From: an uncultured Bacilli bacterium
Lineage (GTDB): Bacteria; Bacillota_I; Bacilli_A; RF39; UBA660
Assembly (NCBI GenBank): GCA_934096405.1
Contig: CAKOLW010000011.1
Location: 1 to 40,731, forward strand
DNA length: 40,731 nt
Reading direction: 5' to 3'
Positions within the stretch are counted from its first letter, which is position 1; each line of letters begins with the position of its first letter. Shown here piece after piece: positions 24,469-32,260 of this stretch. Under the pieces are notes generated by a model, which saw only the letters and a list, made by a program, of their open reading frames with translations, ran no database searches and was not told where the DNA came from. Both the position numbers and the translations under genes were made by a program.

Positions 24469-25526
24469 TTAATTTATCTAAATCCCCATCAAGTACACCA
24501 TTAACATTACTTGTTTCATAATTAGTTCTTAAATCTTTTACTAGACTATAAGGACACATTACATAATTTCTTATTTGACTACCAAAATTAACATCCATAA
24601 TACTACCCTTCAAATCGTTAATTTTCTTATCTAAACTTTCTTTTTCTAACAAATATAACTTACTTTTTAAAATATCCATAGCCTTTTCTTTATTTTTAAT
24701 TTGACTTCTTTCATTTTGACAAGTAACAACAATACCTGTAGGGAGATGTGTAATTCTAACCGCTGAATCTGTTGTATTAACACTTTGTCCACCAGCTCCA
24801 CTACTTCTATAAACATCAATTTTTAAATCTTCTTCTTTTATTTCTATATTAATATTAGAATTAATCTCAGGAGTAACTAAAACAGATGCAAAAGAAGTAT
24901 GCCTTCTTTTATTAGAATCAAAAGGACTAATTCTAACTAAACGATGAACACCAGTTTCACCTTTAAGTAAACCAAAAGCATTCAAGTGTTTAACCAAAAT
25001 CAAGCAACCTTTTATCCCTACTTCCTCTCCTTCTTGTTCACTTAATATTTCATACTTAAATCCCTTTTTATCAAAATATCTTAAATACATTCTTTTAATC
25101 ATATTAGCCCAGTCATTACTCTCAGTACCACCTGCACCACTATGAATTTCGACTAAAGCATTATTTTTGTCATACTCACCACTAAGTAAAACATCAATTT
25201 TTAAATTTTCTAAATTTTTATTAATACTTTCTAAATCCCTTTCTATAATAACTAAATCTTCATTAGATAAACCCATTTCTAAAAGTTCCAAATCATCACT
25301 AATCATTTTCAAAGTACTATTATATACTTCCAAACTACTTTTTAAACTAGATAACTCACTAAGAATTTCACTACTATTAGAATTACTCCAAAAGTTTTCA
25401 TCTTTAGTAATTTTATCAAGTTCCTCTATTCTATTAATTTTATTATCTAAGTCAAAGTGACCCCCTAAAAGATTCTAATTCACTTAATAACTTTTCTAAT
25501 TCTAACTTAATTGTCTTTTCTTCCAT
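24446..25526 (-). CDS. prfB: peptide chain release factor 2 (programmed +1 frameshift)
   Basis: RF2 terminates at UGA and UAA. The gene is read as 25526-25455 and then 25453-24446, skipping one base. The first 24 codons run from the ATG at 25526 to CTT, then in-frame TGA at 25454-25452. Sliding +1 to GAC continues into the main frame, giving about 359 residues. The GGQ motif is in SGAGGQSVNT and the RF2-type tripeptide region is RISPFDSNKRRHTS (SPF). The start overlaps the pduL end by 20 nt. An apparent start at 25333 (TTG) is only the first start codon of the shifted frame. Confidence 0.95.
25451..25466 (-). promoter_or_regulatory. RF2 autoregulatory frameshift site
   Basis: On the minus strand AGGGGG (25466-25461), three bases, then CTTTGAC (25457-25451). 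This is the classic arrangement: an internal ribosome-binding-site-like element, CUU slip codon and UGA stop. Low RF2 makes ribosomes pause at UGA and shift. Confidence 0.95.
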
Positions 25527-26082
25527 ACACTTCCCCTACACTTTCATTATTGACTAAAAATGCATTAGCTTCATCAGTATCTAAATGTAATTCTAATTTA
25601 AAATTGTCTTTAATCCTAATCTTAACATTCTCTAAAATACCAGCTCTTTCACCATCTATTTTAACACTAACTACATCTCCATTTTTGTATCCTAACTCAG
25701 TAGCTTCTTTAGTTCCCATATGAATATGTCTATGTGCTAAAATACAACAATTATCTACTTTTACACTACCCATTTCACTTTCTAAAACAACACTCTCAGA
25801 ATTATCTAAATCCCCACTCATTCTAACTGGAGGATTAATTCCTAATTTATAAGCATCAGTTCTTGATATCTCAACTTGAGTTCTATCTCTTAAAGGCCCA
25901 ATAATTCTAACATCAGATAATACTCCTTTATTGGTTTTAATACTCACAGTCAAAGTAGATGCAAACTCTCCTTGCTGACTTAAATTTTTTAAAACACTTA
26001 ATTCAGTACTACCAAACAATTCATCAAAATCCTTTTTACACAAATGAATATGTCGATTACTAACTCCAATCTTTATTTTCAT
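25507..26082 (-). CDS. pduL: phosphate acyltransferase PduL type
   Basis: Phosphotransacylase that interconverts acyl-CoA and acyl-phosphate. It has 191 residues. The metal-binding histidines are in SNRHIHL (8-14) and HRHIHM, and the C-terminal HLDTDEANAF is diagnostic. No microcompartment genes are nearby and there is no obvious encapsulation peptide at the N-terminus, so it probably serves acetate fermentation in the cytosol in place of Pta. GAGGTG precedes the ATG. It overlaps prfB. Confidence 0.9.
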   Translation of the reverse strand: MKIKIGVSNRHIHLCKKDFDELFGSTELSVLKNLSQQGEFASTLTVSIKTNKGVLSDVRIIGPLRDRTQVEISRTDAYKLGINPPVRMSGDLDNSESVVLESEMGSVKVDNCCILAHRHIHMGTKEATELGYKNGDVVSVKIDGERAGILENVKIRIKDNFKLELHLDTDEANAFLVNNESVGEVYGRKDN

Positions 26083-26098
26083 AAAACACCTCTAATTA

Positions 26099-26107
26099 AT
26101 TATAACA
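26099..26107 (-). promoter_or_regulatory. pduL-prfB promoter, extended -10
   Basis: The minus strand reads TGTTATAAT (26107-26099), 17 nt before the pduL ATG. No clear -35 is visible. Confidence 0.5.
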
Positions 26108-26133
26108 TATATTTTTTAATAATTCATATACTA
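26105..26133 (+). promoter_or_regulatory. gerQ promoter, sporulation-sigma-like
   Basis: CATATACTA (26125-26133) fits the mother-cell sigma-K -10 pattern CATANNNTA and is near the sigma-E pattern. An AC pair (26105-26106) sits 18 bp upstream. No housekeeping promoter is evident. Confidence 0.4.
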
Positions 26134-26151
26134 TAACGAGGTGAAAATTAA

Positions 26152-26478
26152 ATGAATGGTAGTTACTACAAAAGCCCATTATTTCCAAACGAACCAATCT
26201 ATGAAAGAGATACCGCAGTACCTAACCAAAATAATGACTTACCAATGGAACAAAGTTACATAGAAAATATACTAAGACTTAATAAAGGAAGAAAAGCAAC
26301 AATATATGTAAGTTTTCCTGATTCCATAAATTGGAAAGATAAAATATTTACTGGAATAATAGAACAAGCAGGAAGAGATCATATCATATTAAGTGATCCC
26401 GAAACTGGAAAATGGTATATGATATTAATGATATATTTAGATTATGTTGAGTTCCAAGATAAAATAAACTACAAATAA
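26152..26478 (+). CDS. gerQ: spore coat protein GerQ
   Basis: A 108-residue protein. The region from EQSYIENILRLNKG (about 33-46) through FTGIIEQAGRDHIILSDPETG to YLDYVEF matches the GerQ core of B. subtilis. In that species GerQ is a coat protein crosslinked by a transglutaminase and needed to place CwlJ for germination. The N-terminal 30 residues are short and variable; the usual Gln/Gly-rich leader is missing. GAGGTGA precedes the ATG. It stands alone between divergent pduL and a terminator. Confidence 0.82.
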   Translation: MNGSYYKSPLFPNEPIYERDTAVPNQNNDLPMEQSYIENILRLNKGRKATIYVSFPDSINWKDKIFTGIIEQAGRDHIILSDPETGKWYMILMIYLDYVEFQDKINYK

Positions 26479-26500
26479 GGTATCATAAATGATACTTTTT
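26477..26500 (+). terminator. gerQ terminator
   Basis: GTATCAT (26480-26486) and ATGATAC (26489-26495) form a stem with a two-base loop, followed by a T-run. Confidence 0.7.
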
Positions 26501-26556
26501 ATTTTGAAAATAAATGTAAACTAACAATATTTGTTAATTCAATGAATTCAATTATG

Positions 26557-26565
26557 TGATACAAT
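26557..26565 (+). promoter_or_regulatory. dacF-like gene promoter, near-leaderless
   Basis: TGATACAAT is an extended -10 (TACAAT 26560-26565). The ATG at 26572 is 6 nt further, where transcription itself would start, and no ribosome-binding site is present. Confidence 0.5.
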
Positions 26566-26571
26566 ACTACT

Positions 26572-27798
26572 ATGAAGAAGTTTTTTAAAAGTTTAATAAT
26601 ATTTATTTTAATGTGCCCTTTAATAACAAAAGCATTTGAAATTGAAGGATTATATTCTAAAAATGTCTTAGTCTACAATTTAGATGAAGATAAGATTTTA
26701 TATAATGTAAAAAGTGATGATAAAATTAGTATAGCAAGTCTTACAAAAATAATGACTACAATAGTCGCCATAGAAAATATTGAAAATTTAGATGAAACCA
26801 TAACCATAACTTCTAAAATGCTAGATGACATTCCATATGATGCATCAACCGCAGGATTAGAAGTTGGAGATAAGGTAACTTATAAAGATTTGTTATATGC
26901 AAGTCTTATACCTTCTGGAGCTGATGCCACTCAATCATTGGCAGTTTCAATCTCAGGTTCAGTATCTAAATTTGTAGAACTTATGAATAATAAAGCAAAA
27001 AGCTTAAATATGAAAAACACTCACTTCGTTAATACTACAGGACTAGATGCAGAAGGACATTATTCAACACTAGAAGACATACTTATTTTAATAAAATATG
27101 CCTTAAAAAATGAAACATTTAAATCAGTATTTGAAACAAAATCATACACAACTACAAACAATATTAAATTAAAATCAACATTAGATTATTATAATAGAGA
27201 TTTTAATTACAATATATCTTATGTATTAGGATCAAAAACAGGTTTTACTGATGATGCAGGCCTATGCCTATTAACTTTATCAAATGTAGATGACACAAAT
27301 ATAATTACAATAACAGCTAATGCACCCTATTCTTATGGTAACTCTAAAAACATGATGGACCTAAACACAATAAAAACATCATTAGATAAATCATTTGAAA
27401 AAGCAACACTCATAACTGAAAACGAGCAACTAATAGTATTAAATACGAAATATGCTAAAGAAAAAGAAATAAAAATAACGTCTCCTTACGAAATAACTAA
27501 ATATGTAGAAAAACCTTTCAATAAAGATAAAATAAAAACTGAATATACTGGAGAAAAAATAATATCATACAAAACAGAAAAAGGTACTAAACTTGGAGAA
27601 ATAAAAATAAGTTATAATGATGAATTAGTAGATATTATTGAAGTTAAATTAGATAAAGATTTACACTTTAGTTTATGGGTATTTATTAAAGATAATATAT
27701 TGATAATCACTATAGTAATCATAGTATTTCTAATGCTTCTATTAATAATTAGAAAATCTAAAAAGAAAAGAAAGAGACTAAGAAAAATGAGACGATAA
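26572..27798 (+). CDS. D-alanyl-D-alanine carboxypeptidase (DacF/PBP5 type)
   Basis: Low-molecular-weight PBP that trims the terminal D-Ala of peptidoglycan stem peptides. It has 408 residues: signal peptide (about 1-21), SxxK as SLTK in SIASLTKIMTT near 60, then SGADA where SxN is usual (Asn replaced by Ala), and KTG in GSKTGFTDDAG near 223. The C-terminal domain ends with a membrane segment (WVFIKDNILIITIVIIVFLM) and a basic tail KKRKRLRKMRR. The last codons and terminator are duplicated 1 kb downstream. No ribosome-binding site is seen, fitting a leaderless message. Confidence 0.9.
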   Translation: MKKFFKSLIIFILMCPLITKAFEIEGLYSKNVLVYNLDEDKILYNVKSDDKISIASLTKIMTTIVAIENIENLDETITITSKMLDDIPYDASTAGLEVGDKVTYKDLLYASLIPSGADATQSLAVSISGSVSKFVELMNNKAKSLNMKNTHFVNTTGLDAEGHYSTLEDILILIKYALKNETFKSVFETKSYTTTNNIKLKSTLDYYNRDFNYNISYVLGSKTGFTDDAGLCLLTLSNVDDTNIITITANAPYSYGNSKNMMDLNTIKTSLDKSFEKATLITENEQLIVLNTKYAKEKEIKITSPYEITKYVEKPFNKDKIKTEYTGEKIISYKTEKGTKLGEIKISYNDELVDIIEVKLDKDLHFSLWVFIKDNILIITIVIIVFLMLLLIIRKSKKKRKRLRKMRR

Positions 27799-27812
27799 GT
27801 CTCTTTTATTAT
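27766..27812 (+). repeat. 47-bp direct repeat, copy 1 (3' end of dacF-like)
   Basis: This copy covers the last 11 codons, the stop and the terminator of the carboxypeptidase gene. It is 46/47 identical to copy 2 (28811-28857). The single difference is G at 27789 against A at 28834. Confidence 0.9.
27789..27808 (+). terminator. dacF-like gene terminator
   Basis: GAGAC (27789-27793), loop GATAA, GTCTC (27799-27803), then T residues. It spans the stop codon. Confidence 0.65.
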
Positions 27813-27823
27813 ACTAAAACATA

Positions 27824-27832
27824 TGATATAAT
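27824..27832 (+). promoter_or_regulatory. HipA-like gene promoter, extended -10
   Basis: TGATATAAT (27824-27832) lies 52 nt before the preferred ATG. It is inside the inserted segment, just after repeat copy 1. Confidence 0.55.
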
Positions 27833-27884
27833 TAATTCGAGACAAACTTAAAAGAGAAAAAATATGAAGAAAGGAGTGAAAGAA

Positions 27885-28826
27885 ATGATTGATTTTTCTA
27901 CTTCAATTGAAGAATTAAATAGTTATAAGGGATCAGAAAAAAAGAAAACCTTAATTTACAATGAAAAAAAATATTTAGTAAAATTTCCAGATCCAATAAG
28001 AGAAAAAAATAAAACAATTTCATATATAAATAATGCTTTTTCAGAATATGTAGGAAGCAATATCTTTAAATTACTAGGATTTGAAACTCAAAATACATTA
28101 CTAGGTATTTATAAGTACAATAATAAAGACAAAGTAGTATGTGCTTGTGAAGACTTTACTGACAGTAACCACGAATTGTATGAATTTGAAAATCTTGCAC
28201 TAAGTACTAATCCCGATAAAAAAATTCAAACTGAATTAAATGACATAATGGAAGTTATTAATTGGTTGACTAATTCAAAAGATATTAAATTGTATATAAA
28301 TGATAATATAAAAGAAAAGTTTTGGAATATGTTTATCATAGACTGCTTAATTGGAAATACAGACAGACATAATGGTAACTGGGGATTATTGGTAAACACT
28401 AAAACTAAGGAAGCAAGTTTTTCACCAATATATGACTGTGGTTCTTGTTTAAATCCAATGTTAGATGATGAGGAATTATCTAAAATAGATGAAATAGAGT
28501 TAAAAAATTTAGCAATTAATTCATATTCATGTCTTAAAGAAAATGGAAAAAAGATAAATTACATCACTTTCATAAAAAATGCAAAAAACGAAGACTGTAA
28601 TAAAGCTTTATTAAGAGTATTTAAAAAAATTAACATAGAAGAAATTAATGACTTTATAGATAGTATAAAAGGAATATCAAAAACAAGAAAAAACTTTTAT
28701 AAAAATATAATTAATTATAGATATAATATATTAAAGGAAATACATAAGAAAATAGTTAATTCAAGATATAAAGTAATTAGAGAATCTTATGATAAAATAA
28801 ACATTGATAAAAAAGAAAGAGACTAA
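27885..28826 (+). CDS. HipA/CtkA-like protein kinase, orphan
   Basis: A 313-residue HipA-fold kinase. Lys33 in YLVKFPDP is the likely ATP lysine, the catalytic loop is IGNTDRHNGNWGLL (Asp160, Asn165), and the metal-binding DxG is DCG (184-186) in SPIYDCGSCLN. Proteins of this type (HipA toxin, CtkA) phosphorylate Ser/Thr of host or own proteins. The ATG at 27885 has AAAGGAG 8 nt upstream; an earlier ATG at 27864 precedes that site. No HipB-like DNA-binding partner is adjacent. The gene lies between the two 47-bp repeats, and its last codons (KKERD) are written by copy 2. Confidence 0.8.
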   Translation: MIDFSTSIEELNSYKGSEKKKTLIYNEKKYLVKFPDPIREKNKTISYINNAFSEYVGSNIFKLLGFETQNTLLGIYKYNNKDKVVCACEDFTDSNHELYEFENLALSTNPDKKIQTELNDIMEVINWLTNSKDIKLYINDNIKEKFWNMFIIDCLIGNTDRHNGNWGLLVNTKTKEASFSPIYDCGSCLNPMLDDEELSKIDEIELKNLAINSYSCLKENGKKINYITFIKNAKNEDCNKALLRVFKKINIEEINDFIDSIKGISKTRKNFYKNIINYRYNILKEIHKKIVNSRYKVIRESYDKINIDKKERD

Positions 28827-28857
28827 GAAAAATAAGACGATAAGTCTCTTTTATTAT
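28811..28857 (+). repeat. 47-bp direct repeat, copy 2 (3' end of HipA-like)
   Basis: Near-identical duplicate of 27766-27812, offset by 1045 bp. Here it is read in another frame and supplies the last codons, the stop and the terminator of the HipA-like gene. Its single base change (A at 28834) removes one pair from the hairpin (AGAC/GTCT remains). Confidence 0.9.
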
Positions 28858-28960
28858 GTCTAATTCTATCAAATTTCAAAAAAATTCTAGTAATTTCCCC
28901 TATTTATGTGCTATTATATATATACTAGCGGAGTATTGACTTAAAATTGTACCAAATCTT

Positions 28961-28989
28961 TCACAATTTGCAAATGCATAAAATTGTGA
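28961..28989. promoter_or_regulatory. inverted repeat over the rplI promoter
   Basis: TCACAATTT (28961-28969) and AAATTGTGA (28981-28989) are perfect 9-bp arms separated by 11 bp. The repeat covers the -35 region and ends next to the -10, so a bound protein would block RNA polymerase. A related half copy, AAAATTGTA, is at about 28943. Confidence 0.6.
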
Positions 28990-28995
28990 TATAAT
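28967..28995 (+). promoter_or_regulatory. rplI-dnaB promoter
   Basis: TTTGCA (28967-28972), 17-bp spacer, TATAAT (28990-28995) with TGA directly before it (extended -10). Confidence 0.7.
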
Positions 28996-29013
28996 ATACT
29001 GACGGAGGATTTT

Positions 29014-29454
29014 ATGAAGATAATATTACTAGAAAATGTAAAAGGAACTGGAAAAAAGGATGAAATAAAAGAAGTTAAAGATGGCTTTGGAAATTTCCTT
29101 ATAAAATCAAAAAAAGCAGTTTCTTATTCAGAAAAAAGTAAAGAGGTTCTAAAAACTCAATTAGAAAACAAAAAAGAAGAAGAAGACAGAATATATAAAG
29201 AAGCCTTAGAATTAAAAGGTAAGCTAGAAAAAACAAAACTAACTTTTAAAGTAAAAACTGGGGCTCAAGATAGAGTTTTTGGTAGTATAAGTTCTAAACA
29301 AATAAGTGAAGAATTAAAAAAGAAAAACCTTAATGTAGACAAAAAAATAATAGATGCAGAAAACATAAATTCTCTAGGAATGCATTTAGTTAAAATAAAA
29401 TTACATAAAAAAGTAACTGCCGAATTAAATGTAGAATTAAAAGGTGGTGAATAA
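29014..29454 (+). CDS. rplI: ribosomal protein bL9
   Basis: Large-subunit protein with two globular domains joined by a long helix. It has 146 residues. The N-terminal MKIILLENVKGTGKKDEIKEV with GFGNFLIKSKKA is typical, then the charged connecting helix (about 42-75) and the C-terminal domain. GGAGG lies before the ATG. The stop codon abuts the dnaB start (TAAATG). Confidence 0.95.
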   Translation: MKIILLENVKGTGKKDEIKEVKDGFGNFLIKSKKAVSYSEKSKEVLKTQLENKKEEEDRIYKEALELKGKLEKTKLTFKVKTGAQDRVFGSISSKQISEELKKKNLNVDKKIIDAENINSLGMHLVKIKLHKKVTAELNVELKGGE

Positions 29455-30804
29455 ATGGCAAGAAAAGAACCACAAAGTATTGAAGCAGAAATAAATGCTT
29501 TAGGGTGTGCGTTCTTAAGTAAAAGTGCTTTAGACAAAGTATGTGAAGAATTAACCATGCCTATGTTTTACCTAGACAGTCATAAAAAAATATTTGAAGC
29601 ATTATTAAATTTAAGAAGTACAGACACTGCAGTAGATATAACAACTGTAACTAATGAATTAGAAAGAACTAAATCACTTAGTTCAGTAGGCGGAATAGAC
29701 TATTTAACTGAAATAGTAAATTCAGTCGCAACACCTGCTAACCTAGAATACTACATAAAAATAATATTTGAAAAATACGTATTAAGATGTCTAATAGAAG
29801 AATCAACTAAAATAATAGATGAATGCTATGATGAATCAGAAGATTTAAATTCTATAGTTGAAGATGCAGAAAAAAGAATTCTTGGAGTAAATAGTGATAG
29901 AATGATTAAAGATATCAAACCTATTCAAGAAGTCTTAGTAAAAGCACAACAAGAAATAGAATCACTATCTAAAAATGGTGCAGACATAACAGGTGTACCT
30001 AGTGGATTTAAAGACTTAGACAGAAGAACAGCTGGATTTCATGGCAATGAATTAATTATCTTAGCTGGTCGTCCAGGAATGGGTAAAAGTGCCCTTGCTA
30101 TAAACATGGCAACATATATGACAATAAATGCAAAAAAATCAGTAGCCTTATTTAACCTAGAAATGGGAGCAACTCAAATAGTAAACAGAATGTTCTCATC
30201 CATTGGACAAATAGATGGCCAAAAACTAAGAACTGGTAGACTAGATCATATGGACTGGAAAAAATTCAACGAAGCATTAAGTCTACTAGCAGATACTAAG
30301 TTTTTTATAGATGATACACCAGGAATAACAGTCGCAGAAATAAGAAGCAAATGTAGAAAATTAAAAAATAGTGATAAAGGTCTAGACTGTATAATAATAG
30401 ACTACCTACAACTAATAAGCAGTTCAAACAAGTACTCTGGACAAAGAACTAATGAGGTAAGTGAAATATCAAGAGACTTAAAAAAACTAGCAATGGAGTT
30501 AGAAGTGCCAGTAATCGCCCTTGCACAACTATCTCGTGGTGTGGAACAAAGAGAAGACAAACGACCTTTAATGAGTGACTTAAAAGAAAGTGGCTCAATA
30601 GAACAAGATGCAGATATTGTAATGTTCATTTATTGTGATGACTATTACAAATTCAAATCAAAAGAAAGACCTGCACTATCACCAACAGAACTAATAATAT
30701 CTAAACACAGAAGTGGTAGTACTGGTACAGTAGATTTAATTTTTGAAAGAGAACATGCTAATTTCAAAAATTATCTAAGAAGTGAGGAAAAAGAAAATGA
30801 ATAA
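29455..30804 (+). CDS. dnaB: replicative DNA helicase DnaB (DnaC of Bacillus)
   Basis: Hexameric 5'-3' helicase of the replication fork. It has 449 residues: N-terminal helical domain (1-100), linker, and RecA-like domain with Walker A GRPGMGKS (205-212), Walker B IIIDYLQL and the C-terminal ISKHRSGSTGTV. It follows rplI as in many Firmicutes. The next gene overlaps its end by 8 nt. Confidence 0.97.
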   Translation: MARKEPQSIEAEINALGCAFLSKSALDKVCEELTMPMFYLDSHKKIFEALLNLRSTDTAVDITTVTNELERTKSLSSVGGIDYLTEIVNSVATPANLEYYIKIIFEKYVLRCLIEESTKIIDECYDESEDLNSIVEDAEKRILGVNSDRMIKDIKPIQEVLVKAQQEIESLSKNGADITGVPSGFKDLDRRTAGFHGNELIILAGRPGMGKSALAINMATYMTINAKKSVALFNLEMGATQIVNRMFSSIGQIDGQKLRTGRLDHMDWKKFNEALSLLADTKFFIDDTPGITVAEIRSKCRKLKNSDKGLDCIIIDYLQLISSSNKYSGQRTNEVSEISRDLKKLAMELEVPVIALAQLSRGVEQREDKRPLMSDLKESGSIEQDADIVMFIYCDDYYKFKSKERPALSPTELIISKHRSGSTGTVDLIFEREHANFKNYLRSEEKENE

Positions 30805-32260
30805 GAAAAGTATATATTGGAGCTCAGTATTTGTAATCATACTAACTAGCCTAATATTTATACTTGGAACAGATAGAAAAAGTTATGATGAAAACCCTGA
30901 AACTGTTTATCAAGTATATCTAAACGGTCAAACAATAGGTGTCATCAAAAGTGAAGATGCCCTATATGACTTAATAGATAAAGAACAAAAAAATCTTAAA
31001 AAAGAATACAAAGTAAATAAAATATATGCTCCAATCGGACTAGAAGTAACTAAATTAGTAACATATGATAGTGAACTAGACGATGTAAAAGAAGTTTATA
31101 ATAAAATAAAAGATGAAGAACCATTTACTGTAAAAGGTTATGAAGTAACAATAACACATGATGAAAATAACATAGAAAAAATAAATGTACTAGATAAAAA
31201 GGACTTTGATACAGCAGTAGAAAATACAATAAAAGCCTTTGTAGATGAAACTGAATATGAAAAATACTTAAATGAAACTCAAGATGAAATAATAACAACA
31301 GGTTCAACTATAGAAAATATAAATATAAAAGAAAATATAACTATAAAAGAAAAATATCTAAGTACAGAAGACAAAATATATAGAGACGCAAATGAATTAA
31401 GTAGATACATGTTATTTGGTACTGATGAAACTCAAGGAACACACATAGTAACCGCAGGAGAAACAATTAAACAAATTGCTGACGAATATGAACTATCAGT
31501 AAAAGAATTCTTAATAGTTAACCCTGAAATAGTAAGTGAAAATGCATTATTATTTAATGGACAAGAAGTTAATGTAGGACTAGTAAAACCAATAATAAGT
31601 ATTGTAGTAGAAAATAATCTAGTTGAAGATAAAACAGTACCATATCAAAGTCAAACGAAATATGATAATAAATATGTAGTTGGTACAACATGGACAGAAC
31701 AAACTGGACAAAATGGTATCAGTAGAGTTGAATACTATACAGAAACAATAAATGGTGTAATAACTCAAGTAATACCATTAAGTACTGAAGTAATTAAACC
31801 AGTAGTAGATGAAGTAATAGTAAAAGGTGGTTTATCTATAAACTATGTAGGTGACACAGGTGCTTGGTATTGGCCAACAATAAGACCATATGTAATAACT
31901 TCATACTTTGGATGGAGAACAGACCCAATATCTGGAGAACATACATATCACCGTGGAATAGATATTTCCGGTACAGGTTATGGTTCACCAATATATGCTG
32001 CTCAATCTGGTACAATCACTAGAATCGGATGGGCTGGAGACATGGGTAATTACATTTACATAGATCATGGAAAAGGATTCCAAACAATTTACATGCATTT
32101 GAGTGGCTTTGCAGATGGAATGAGAAGTGGAGTTGCAGTAACTAAAGGAGAATTAATTGCATATATGGGAAGTACTGGATATTCAACTGGTACACACTTA
32201 GACTTCCGTATAATGGCAAATGGTGTTTACATAGACCCACTAGGAGTAAAATATAACTAA
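30797..32260 (+). CDS. M23 peptidase with LysM and G5 domains
   Basis: Cell-wall endopeptidase, 487 residues from the ATG at 30797 (GAGGA 8 nt upstream; an earlier GTG at 30782 overlaps it). The order is an N-terminal membrane anchor (about 6-25), a helical/beta region, LysM-like THIVTAGETIKQIADEYELS, a G5-type domain, and C-terminal M23 with YFGWRTDP, HRGIDI (zinc His and Asp) and HLDFRI (His467). It probably cuts peptide crossbridges outside the cell. It stands where walRKHI are found before walJ in other Bacilli. Confidence 0.9.
   Translation: MNKKSIYWSSVFVIILTSLIFILGTDRKSYDENPETVYQVYLNGQTIGVIKSEDALYDLIDKEQKNLKKEYKVNKIYAPIGLEVTKLVTYDSELDDVKEVYNKIKDEEPFTVKGYEVTITHDENNIEKINVLDKKDFDTAVENTIKAFVDETEYEKYLNETQDEIITTGSTIENINIKENITIKEKYLSTEDKIYRDANELSRYMLFGTDETQGTHIVTAGETIKQIADEYELSVKEFLIVNPEIVSENALLFNGQEVNVGLVKPIISIVVENNLVEDKTVPYQSQTKYDNKYVVGTTWTEQTGQNGISRVEYYTETINGVITQVIPLSTEVIKPVVDEVIVKGGLSINYVGDTGAWYWPTIRPYVITSYFGWRTDPISGEHTYHRGIDISGTGYGSPIYAAQSGTITRIGWAGDMGNYIYIDHGKGFQTIYMHLSGFADGMRSGVAVTKGELIAYMGSTGYSTGTHLDFRIMANGVYIDPLGVKYN

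Noticed and set aside
25334..25450. prfB as a truncated gene starting at 25333
   Set aside because: The upstream first frame plus the AGGGGG and CTTTGAC cassette explain the apparent truncation as a programmed frameshift.
27766..28857. Insertion sequence or transposon
   Set aside because: No transposase and no terminal inverted repeats are visible; only direct repeats derived from a gene end.
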